Below are positions 54,431 to 64,000 of a DNA stretch of 64,000 nt, one piece after another; position 1 is the stretch's first letter; each line of letters begins with the position of its first letter. The stretch covers positions 35,641,422 through 35,705,421 of the forward strand of contig CM059570.1 of NCBI GenBank assembly GCA_030386875.1. The letters run 5' to 3'. The notes under the pieces are model-generated. The model did not search any database. It was not told the DNA's origin and saw only the letters and a list, made by a program, of their open reading frames with translations. The translations under genes were made by a program, and so were the position numbers. The DNA comes from Morinoia aosen (lineage: Eukaryota > Arthropoda > Malacostraca > Amphipoda > Talitridae).

Positions 54431-57400
54431 CAATTATAGCATACTGAGCGTGAAGGATGTGCCGGTTGCCAACTATTCAATAACAGTTAATAGAAATTAA
54501 GCGAAAACTGCACATAGACCTGATTCGTTTTGGAAATGGGGCTTCAATTTACTTCGGTTCCAAATGAAATAATCGTGATGGACAGGTTCAGAAAATCCTG
54601 AATAAGATATTCATCGGCTTCATTGTTCAGTTTATACATGGAATTATACTGGGGAAACTAATAGATATGTAAGAGTTCAATGTTTTTATTGATATTCGAA
54701 TGAATAATTTTTTCGTAAGTTGTATGAATTCGCAAAGTGTTTTCAGGAAAATGGAACGAATACTGTGTGGGTAAAAAGAGCTTTGTTCGTACCTCTCCCT
54801 GATAGGAAAGAAATTTGCAAGCTATGTGTGCGGTTTGAAAACGTTTTTGGATTAAATTTTCAACTGAACTGATTTTAAGATGAAATAGTTAGAATTGAAA
54901 AGTGTGTCAATTAAATGCGCACAAAAACTATGAAGGAAAAACAAGCTTCAGTCGTACTGTCGTGATCCCCTCTTTCTTTTGCGTCTATCATCATTAGTTA
55001 TGGCAGGCGTCTTTACTAATTGTTTTTTTTCCCTGATACAGGATCAACGTGAGATTTATCTTTTGATCATACGTCAAGAATGTGTATTACAAAATTCTCT
55101 CTGGTCACATCTTGCATCGTCATATTTTCATTTTCGACATCGTGTTTTTTTTGCCACTCCAATATTTCATAGATTATCCATGAGAGGAACATTGAGGCAT
55201 GTCAACGAATCACTTCACTTTGTATGTACGAATTGTAATTCAGTAGAATTAAGAGAATCGAAAGTTTAGTCGTTGAATCAGATCAATCTCTTAAGCCAAT
55301 ATTGAAAATGGAAGCTGCACAAAAATTCTCCGAAAATGGTGTCTTTTCTATTAAATTCTGTGATGTTATTTTCTATTTATTTTCTATTTATTCTGTGATC
55401 AATTAAGTTTCGTTACAACCGTGCACTTACTCATGAGTGAGATTGCTCTAATTTTTTGAGGTCGTTTTTCAACACTCCAGAACTTCATTGATGACGTAAC
55501 TTCTGTTTATGATCTAGTTGATATTTGCCAAAATGCAGTGGGATTTCACTTCTAAACGTCACTTTCTGATAGTAATTAACGAACTCATACCTGATGAAGA
55601 CCAAATTCCGCTTAGCTGCAGTTAAACGTTTTGCAAAACACTTTAAAGCACGCAATTCCGGCATCAGGCTCATCAGGGCAGAAATTTCTGTGAATGCATA
55701 CTTGGGAGTTAACTTCCAGCAAACCGGTCGGGAAACGCTACTGGACTGCCCAGTGAGCCGCAATTCACCGCACGTTCCAAGAACTTCAGGTCTTTTAAGT
55801 AACAGTCCGCGCGGTGACGATTCTGTGAATGTCTAAAATGTTTTTCTCTCTTGAAGTTCAGTTTCTACGGGGTTTTGTGAAGCTTACGTAATTAATTGAA
55901 CGTAGTCTATTGTAAAATTATTTTTATTTTACGAAGTATTAACAAATGGGCGCCCACAAGTAATTTTCTGAATTGATCTCACTTTATTTGCAAATAATAC
56001 GCTGTAAAAACAAATACGTTTACATTTTTTACGCTACTTTTATGCCTCATTCTCTATCACATTCTACTTTTGATGCAGACTTGCCACATGGTAATACTAA
56101 GCACACGTCGAGGCACTCAGCTACTGCTCTTCAATAATATTCCATAACAAGTAAACTGAGACTGCGTTCGTTTTTCTAAAAATTATATCCTAAAATATGC
56201 CTTACTCCTCCTAATGGAATCACAATTTGTGAGAGTGGTGATTCATTCATCTCTGTGTTGACGCAACTAATCAGAAAAATAGAAGAGATCCCTGACATCG
56301 ATGCTCTTCTTGCAGGATGCGGTGACTTGTTCATTAATTGGGGAGTCTGAGGTAGAGAAAGATAGATTAGATTTTTAGTTAGTTTAAGCCTCCCTATCCG
56401 CCACAAAAGCGATCCGAAGAGTGCAGCAGGGAATGGTTATTCCGTATTCACGTCATTCGAAAAGACTTAGAAAACTTTTCCCGTTGTTTCAAAATGGTAG
56501 TGTCACGATAACTTTAGCTATAATCAGGATTTAAAATTCATTCAATGTACAAATGTAAGTTCTCTTTTGTTATTCCCCATGTTGAACAAGAATAAGAAGA
56601 TATTTCCATATTATGAGAATGGCAGCCTATAGCGCGTCCAATGAGTTTTTTTTTTATTGGCGGTCTGAACACTGTTCTCTAAGAGTCTGGAATATTTGCG
56701 AAAGACTATAGTGCAGCACTTTATCACTCTGGTGATTAAAATTCGCCTGAACAATTAGAAGTTCCGAGTCTACAAATATGTCATTCGTGACAGTACTATC
56801 CTCATTTTTGCCACAGATAGTCAGTTTTTGTTAAGGAGTCTTTGAATGGTGACACGTTAAGTCTTTTCTCACTGCATGTTTCATGTTTTTCCTGCTGAAG
56901 TTAATTTCTCCGGTTAACTTTCCTAACTGACATCCCTGGGTTTCATTTGTTGATAAACTTCGATTTCAAATCCACCGTCGGAGTCTTCGTCAGAGCAGGT
57001 AAGCCCGGCATAGCAATAGCGATTACGTGAGAGCAGGTCAACACAGCTTTTTAGACGGTACGTGGCCTGCAAATCGCGGTGTTTAAAAAAATACGAAAAA
57101 CTTCGCTGTTTCACGCACGAGGCATGAATCAAAGTAGGAACTGTCAGTCAAGCGGAAATTTTTGTGCAGCCGACACAGAAGACCAGGTGTGCTATCTCAC
57201 GGGACTGATTCTCCAGCAGATTTTCAGCCACTCACCCAGATCATGGCGGAGAATTACGGGCTTAACACCTCTGACTAACTTGGAGGTGTGACGAGTTTAG
57301 GGCAGACCATTTTGCGAACGATTTTCTGCAGATCCGAATTTGACGCAGAGTATGATTAAAAGAAGGATTTTTGCACCTTTGGCAACATGCTAATCCTTAT

Positions 57401-57870
57401 ATTACCTTCCCTGAGCAATGTGCTTAGCTTGATAACAGCTACACTTCTAAAATTTAATTTATTCAATATGCTGCACAATTAATAGCATATTACCTAAATG
57501 GATACAAAGGATTTGACATTTTTTAAATTCACTGCAAACTATTACTTACAGTGCTTTCTATAACACTTTTTTAATGTTGAAAATTAGTCTAAATGCTTTA
57601 TACGCGTTATGCAGGATGACTCATAAGATGTCACTTGGTTTCAATATATCATCGAATTCCAATTATTTTCCTGTAGTTGTTGCTGTTTTTTTTTTAAAAA
57701 CATTGCAAATCTAAGAGTAGCGCGGGGAAATGCCATTTTGTCCTAGTATTCTTAGTAAATTTTAACGGAGTTGTCCAATGTGTCCAAGCTTGGGCACAAT
57801 GCTTCCCAAACAGATGCCAATATCAATGCAGTGTTGGTAGAATAATTTAATGCGCCACAAATGATGGAAT
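54431..57870. other. Intergenic DNA with unassigned short ORFs
   Basis: Islands of less AT-rich sequence at 55,560-55,840 and 56,920-57,290 carry short ORFs on both strands (e.g. minus 56,923-57,132, Cys/Asp-rich). I cannot assign them. They may be decayed repeats or isolated exons. Confidence 0.3.
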
Positions 57871-57879
57871 TGTTCAAAG

Positions 57880-58112
57880 GTGTTTCAAAAATTTCTTAAT
57901 GTTTATGAGAGCCTAGAAGATGAAGAGCGTAGAGAATAGTCATGCGGTCATGACAATAGACAACTGGAGAGTCTATTGAGCAAAATCCGAGTCAGAGTGT
58001 CACAGAAATGTTTCTAACTCTTGGTCGATTGATTTGAGGAAAAAATCGATAAGTGGGTCCACCATGAGCTCGATGGATATCAAAAAGTTTGTCTTCAGTG
58101 TTTGTTCGACGT
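57880..58112 (+). pseudogene. Mariner transposase remnant
   Basis: Plus-strand reading with several stops: SLEDEERRE, NRQLESLLSK, then EEKIDKWVHHELDGYQ. This follows the mariner pattern SLEDxxRxGRP...DxxQLxxLI...KLxKWVPHELxxxQ. It covers only the second DNA-binding half before the catalytic domain. Confidence 0.6.
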
Positions 58113-58299
58113 GCGAACATACAATGAATATATATTTATTACATCTTTCTCATATCTTTGCACAATGCAATGATTTTATCCTCGCCTGAACCACTCGTGA
58201 CGAAAAGTAAATTTTTCTGATGACTGTTAGAGGTCAAGTCAGTGACTTAACCGGGATGAGTCACCCGAATATTCCACAAAGTAAAAGTAGTATCAGAAA

Positions 58300-58685
58300 G
58301 AGATTACAAACATATATAATGACTATCTGGTGGTCTCGTCTCAAACTTCTCCACAGTGAAAAGTTTCTCGTCTGTGAGCAGAACTGCCCAACTGTGAGTT
58401 TCTAGCCGATCAAGAAGTTCGTGAATTTTCTGAAGTCTCACTTCTTCAAAGCAGTTATTAAGCTGAAATCTTTTCTGTTATTTAAGGAAGTAACATTAAA
58501 ATTCCCTCGCAGCGTTCAGCTCTGCAGCCATTTTTCCCATGGAGCAGCAGGGATTTCTTGAGGCTCTGCTACTGGTGGGTTTTTTGAGCGTGAAAGATCG
58601 AGGACGTTTGAGCTGACCGGGACGTCCAGTTCCTGTGAACTTTTCTCCGGTCTTCCTGCACTGACGGATGACTCGATAAATCTAC
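58300..58685 (-). pseudogene. Tc1-like (IS630 superfamily) transposase remnant
   Basis: Minus strand: IYRVIRQCRKTGEKFTGTGR (helix-turn-helix region with the GRP hook), RNPCCSMGKMAAELN, then after stops EVRLQKIHELLDRLE and LLTDEKLFTVEKF with the first catalytic Asp. It is riddled with stops and truncated after the first Asp. Confidence 0.65.
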
Positions 58686-59164
58686 CTCCGTTTACGTTTT
58701 AAATCCGTTGAAATGCTTCAAAATATCCGAACCTGTATCTCGATAATTGCTGAATGTTCATGTTCCATGCTTAGTCTCGCATTAATTTCATAAGTTATTA
58801 AAAATATGAAACAGTTAACGGGAGAATAATCAATGCCGTTTAAATGCGTTGTAAGATCAAAAGAAATTATACTTTTTAAAGCAAATAGGTATGGTTCTTT
58901 GAAAATGTGACAGAAATTATGTGTCGCCTTGCAAAATAACGTCACATTAAAATATTATGACGGTGTGAGATTAGTTGAAAACGATCCGTTTTTTCCCCAA
59001 GGTAAGCAGGGAAGAGAACTGGATTAGATGATTTGAATTATATAACCACCGCCTCCATTCATTCCGCATCATTCAGCGAACTTGAGTAGAGTAATGAAAG
59101 TTTGCAGTTAGATAACTAAAGAGAAATTCAAGTAATGACTAACGAGAAACCATAGTTATTAGGA

Positions 59165-59210
59165 TATCGTCTATACCATTTGAAACTGCATACATGGCAT
59201 AGAATATTTA
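59165..59210. repeat. Short match to the 61.3-kb LINE region
   Basis: TGAAACTGCATACATGGCAT recurs at about 61,270-61,300, so a small piece of the same repeat lies here. Confidence 0.5.
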
Positions 59211-61106
59211 TTGAACACCAATGCAGCATCTCAACGCAGCAAAATTTACCTTATTCAGAGTAAGCAGAAGAGGATCTCCGTAGCTGTTTGGTTTCCTGTG
59301 TTCTCTCAACTCATCTTCTCTAGATTCTACTTTCCCTTAATATATTGAATGAAACGCGACGTGAATTTTTCATAAGTGTGTATAGAGACTGCTTCGTCTC
59401 CGCTAGTTTGGAGTGCTGCCCCAAGCTGGTGAGTGTTCTGAGAGCTACCATAAAATTGAGTATCAAATATTCGTAATTTTGACAGAACGCTAAAAAATAT
59501 GAGTGTTGTTTTGTTTTAAGGGATACACTCAACAGAAAATTATCCACTTTCGCTGGAAATAAAGACAATAATTTACAGAAAATTTAAAAGTTGATGAAAA
59601 TATTCAAATAAGAAAAAGTTTTTTACTCAACTTGGTAGAAAAATTACTATGAAGATCGCGGTTAACTGCTGTCAACAGCAACAAAAACAAATCTTTTAAG
59701 TCATGTATCATTTTTGATCTTTGTTTGCATGCAGCATGGATTAACGAAACCTTTTTTATATGATCGATTTATGTTTACTTCTAAGTTTACGCTGTCCAAC
59801 TTGGGGTATTTATGCCTCACTAGTAAAATAGAGATGAAGAAACAAGAAGCAATAGGGTTCCTACAACTTTGATCTGAGCATTAAAATTTTATACTACAAA
59901 AGGGAAGAATATTTAACATACGACGATCCCCATTTCAGTATGGTGTTCGAAGTTTCAAGCTTGAATATCGAAGCTTCAAGTTTTATTAACAGAGTTTCAA
60001 TCTTTATTATTAATGAAGCATCATGCTCAAATATCGGAGCTCCAAGCAAAGAAAATTGAAATAGCAACTAAAATATGCAGACGCTGAAAATAATTAATAT
60101 TGTTGATTTTCAGTCTCAAATAGATTAAATCATCCAAGAAAAGGAATACCAAAGATACTTATAGTTGATAAAAGCTTCCCATGCATCAGCTGGACTTTCG
60201 CTAACATCGAATACATGGAAACATGAGCCACTTCCAAAAGATTTAAAAAAAATCCCAGTAGTGAATTACATTTTACGACAAAAATGCAGCACGAGCTGTA
60301 CAGTATCCCAAATTTACAGCAGTTATACATCTTTTATTATGAGATTAAGCCCCAGAAAGGATCCTTGCTACAACTGCCTTCCTGTGAAACTTGTGCAAAA
60401 CTCCTACACACTTTAGGCGGTTCCAAGAATCTAGTAGCTACAGTAGTGGGGCAAAAACTCGTCGCGCGTGATGAATCTCCATGAATGCTCACGCTGAAGT
60501 GCTCAGAAGCCAGCGCTAGTCTCAAGATGTGAGAAAACAATTGAAATGACTGCAGATATAGAAAATTTCGTTGAAACTGAGGCTGTTGATACGTTCTGGC
60601 GTCTTATTTTGTAAGTATTGAAACTATAATTTTATGTAAGGGTGATGGTGTACTCGTATATCGACTTTGAATGTGAATAAATGACGGAGAAGTAACTATG
60701 GCAAGTTTTTGGTTTCACTACTTTTACCAATTTAAACAATTTATTTACCACAGGTGATACAGAGGCAGAATGTTTCTCAAGTCTATTACAATGGTCAAAT
60801 TTGAGTATAGCTACCTGTGGGCCCGAATAAGTTCAGTGACTTCTAGGGCGTCCTACCATCAACGTTATTCTAAGGTGTACAATAATGTTTAACCTAATTC
60901 ACTTAACCTAGTTTCGCATTAGACTGATCAACGAGATAATGAACTCGATATTAATGTTTCATCACAATACAGGTCATATGGTCTATATTTAACAGTATAT
61001 TCGATAACGATTTCACGACTGAAAATCGGCGATATTACCCATGGCAAATTACATTATTAGGACCAGACATGTAGGAGACAAGATTTGACTTGGTGATCTT
61101 ACACGA

Positions 61107-61304
61107 CTAGTATTCTGATAGGAAGTGAGACTCAAGATTTATTTTGAATACCTTGTAAGAATTACTTTCACGGATCTCCGCAGGTATTGAGTTACAAGTT
61201 TTAGTTCCAACGAAGAGGAGTTCCAACGAACACACTTCGCAGGATACATGCAAGTTTTTCTGAAATACTATACCTTCTGAAACTGCATACATGGCATAGA
61301 GCAT
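61107..61304 (-). pseudogene. LINE C-terminal fragment
   Basis: Minus-strand FVGTKTCNSIPAEIRESNSY then KVFKINLESHFLSEY and stop. This is the familiar end of CR1/RTE-like ORF2 proteins (xxWNSLPxEIRxSxSxxxFKxxLxxxL). The conserved Trp is Cys. 5'-truncated. Confidence 0.65.
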
Positions 61305-64000
61305 TTTCGGTAAATTTTAAGCAGATCTCGAATAGAATAAGACAGTTTTACTCATGGGTTTTACGAAAGGAATGCCGGCACAAATTGTAGAAATTTCCCT
61401 GTTCGGGAAGCTAGCTGAGCTTCTCTCACGCAGTTTGTGGACAATTATTTTCTATAAAAGTGTTAAATTCTCCTTGATAAAATGATAACACGGGTTAAAA
61501 TGAAAGATGACTTGCCCCTCTAACGAGAGATAATAGAAAAAGCTGCTAGAAGAGACCATCGGATAAATACTACTACTCAGTGAGCTTGCGCTCCACTTTC
61601 TATCTTCATAACTTGAGCAGCTAAATCATCATGGTACGTACAACTCGTGTGGAGGAAAATCAAGGTCAAAGGTGGTAGGTGGTGACGGGGTAAATCTTCT
61701 TTTTGAAAAGGTGGCACGCACTTTTCTTGCTGCTCGTTAAGATTGCATTTACTATCTGCACATGCTAGTAAATTACCAACAGTTTTAAGTCTATGCTTGC
61801 ATAAAACTTCAATATTCAGAGAAAACAAGGTGAAATATGAGTTGCTTACTTGAAGTAAGGCAGCATAATATTGAATCATGCAGCAAATTTGTTGCCAACA
61901 CGTTCAGTAAATAATTAGACTCGTGAATTTTATATATAATTTGAGCGCTGTCTTCAGGTTTTAGTTGTATTTCTTGCTGAAAGAAGTCTTTCGCTGGAAA
62001 GCGATGTCAAACATCTATGCATCCGAGTCTCACATATACCTGCTTGAGCAGCAATCAAAGTTAGTAATTTCGCGAAGGAAATGATAAATAATTATATAAT
62101 TATTAGTGTAATGTTGTGTGGGCGTCAGTAGAACAGATGAGTGGTTAAAATGCTTAAATTCAAGATTTCGATAAACATGGTACTGGGATTTAGCACTATT
62201 CTACATTAAAGATATTATTTACAGTGCCAGACACTAAAGCATCATAGCCAAGTTAGTCGTTTGTAATTCATAACTTTGCATTTTTACTCAATATGGCCCA
62301 AGATGATCGAAAGTTGTATTCATTATCCTAATGTTCATTCAATGCTAGAAAGAAAAACAAAAAAGTTAAGACGAACACACACACTCCTAAACTCAATGAA
62401 ACGATCGGTCGCGTACGTATAAGATGCCGTGGCTGTTTTTCCGAATATGCTCCCGCCTGAATATTTCTCTACAGAAAAATAACTTCAGTCGACAATGAGT
62501 GCTGCTCAGTTTCAGGATAATTTAGACTTAGCATGAACCGTCGTTTTTTTCATGGGGGTGCTGAATACCGTTATTTTCTGGGTCGCAGATCCCACAAAAT
62601 TCTAATTATTTCCATCACTTTCAATCTCGATGGATGCTGAAATGAGCTTCTCTTCGCTTTTCTGTACCTTGTTTCATTTTATGAGATACATCAGCTTGAG
62701 CTACATCAAGTTTATATATTGAACATATTTACGGGATTAAAAGTTTCAGTTAACTAAAACAAAATAACGATTACATTCGCAGCGCAAAAATTCAATTCCC
62801 TATATTCCTTAAGTTTTTGTCGCGCATAGAATGCTGTGGAAATCGGTTACATAACCCAGGCTGAAAATAGCTTGGCCTTAGAGGAAAATTTTCCAAGTCA
62901 TTTCCTGTGATCGGTTTTGTCGTTGGGGACTCTATCCATGTGACCGCTGTCGATAAAAAGACAGGTACAACAGGTATAAGTCAAGTGATTCCCGATTACC
63001 GAACTGCCCTCAGGATGCATGAGCAACAGCTACTTCCTGCGAAGCGACGAGCGATGTTACCGATGCGCAACCAGGGATACCTTTTTCAGAAATACTATAA
63101 GTAGATCAGGGCATGACAGGGCTCCTACTGCTGCACATTTTGAGAACCTGCCAGTCCAGCCTGAAGCGTGGTGTCATGCGGACCAGAACAAAGCTTTTAC
63201 TCATTGTTGCTACGTGTGCTTCTCTATTTGCAGAGGGCAGCGCGTCAAGAGGTACGCACACGAAATCAAACACAGTTTAGGACTGAGGAAATGTAACACA
63301 GAGTCGTTGCAGCGTTGTGCGCATTTGATGTGTTGAAATAGTTATTTTTCACTTGAGCGACTATATGCAGAATGTGACTTTCAAGGACATCAAGCATTTT
63401 AAGCGGTCTGAGATGCTAGAAGTTTTTGAATAATACTATTTAAATGTATGCTCGCCTTTAATCTTTGTTTGTGTTAATCTTAGCAACTCTTAGTTCAGTG
63501 AAATTTTGATTCTTATCTCAAGCTTGGACAACTTGCTGACGGAGCATGTTGTTTGAAAGTTCATGAGATGTTAGTTAATAAGTCACAATTTCCAACTTAA
63601 CCCCAAGGGATTTACATGCATTTGGAACTAGAATTTTACATTATTCAATTAATCGCTATCAGTAATGTTCGTGTTTTAAATGCAAATATTCATCTACAAT
63701 AAGGGTTTCTTCATATGTTTGACAAATCGTGTTTCCTGCCCACTATAAGAATGCTATTTTCACACTAACGTTGTTCTATGAATTTTGAATAAGATGCCAA
63801 GTGTGATACGCGCGTATCAAGTCTTTGCTTTCTTACTGCAATATCAGTTGTTTGTTTCTTCAACCACTAAGTTTTGTGGTGCATATTATGGTCAAATATA
63901 GAACTTGGTAGCCTCTGTCTGATATTTCCTGCATGCTTCAAGCATTGTTTGCGATTTAACAATTCTATTACTGTTCATATTTGTCAGACTTCTGAGCCTT

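Larger units (their letters stand above)
58706..64000. other. Right-edge intergenic DNA, mostly unassigned
   Basis: Apart from the LINE pieces, no gene could be named. A less AT-rich island at 62,900-63,340 carries two overlapping plus-strand ORFs (65 and 105 codons, the latter with seven or more Cys) without recognisable homology. It could be an exon or an old repeat. Confidence 0.3.

Noticed and set aside
62907..63336. Overlapping ORFs as a Cys-rich secreted protein gene
   Set aside because: No signal peptide, no recognised domain and no splice evidence; too weak to call a gene.

Overview
This window is AT-rich DNA from an animal nuclear genome, almost certainly an arthropod and probably an insect. 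Genes are split by GT-AG introns. There is a clip-domain serine protease, a family typical of arthropods. The mobile elements are Ty3/Gypsy, PIF/Harbinger, Tigger/pogo, mariner/Tc1 and non-LTR elements. The Gypsy primer-binding site matches the 3' end of an insect-type tRNA-Gly. No bacterial-style operons, rRNA or tRNA genes were seen. Species cannot be named from the sequence.

Layout. 1-1,098 (minus) holds the first coding exon of an inositol 1,4,5-trisphosphate receptor gene; the rest lies off the left edge. 1,099-5,100 is AT-rich upstream DNA. 5,100-10,400 is a mosaic of short repeats in alternating orientation that form fold-backs, with a decayed Tigger/pogo transposase (6,967-8,100) in its midst. 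11,533-13,685 is a solo LTR. Only 58 bp further on, at 13,744-23,074, lies a complete minus-strand Ty3/Gypsy element of the same family. It has intact gag and pol, near-identical 2.2-kb LTRs, a 4-bp target duplication and a GGGAAAC slippery site at the gag-pol junction. 23,075-27,290 contains short dispersed repeats, an unrecognised 146-codon ORF, an orphan serine-protease exon on the plus strand and a piece of a LINE.

27,293-38,477 is an 11-kb PIF/Harbinger element inserted into that LINE. It carries a two-exon DDE transposase (plus) and a two-exon MADF/BESS protein (minus). In my model each gene has an exon inside the other gene's intron. The long MADF intron also contains a giant imperfect inverted repeat (30,430-37,389). 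Its arms carry 173-bp satellite arrays (8 and 5 copies) and a second, inverted copy of the transposase 3' end. Transcription across it would give a long hairpin RNA as well as RNA antisense to the transposase.

38,759-53,260 (minus) is a nine-exon clip-domain trypsin-like serine protease whose splice phases all agree (447 codons plus stop). The catalytic triad and Asp189 are present. Two oddities stand out: an in-frame TAG just before the clip domain, and an activation region without Arg/Lys at the expected cleavage point (PHIVGEAVGG). Its introns hold a jockey-like LINE fragment, an internally deleted mariner-like element and, at 52.1 kb, a MITE-like repeat. 53,260-64,000 is promoter and intergenic DNA with decayed Tc1/mariner copies and a LINE C-terminal fragment.

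How it works together: the two host genes (receptor and immune-type protease) share no pathway visible here. The rest is a layered transposon landscape, and the Harbinger element with its built-in palindrome and satellites is the most unusual structure. All calls come from reading the sequence and family knowledge; no database search was run.
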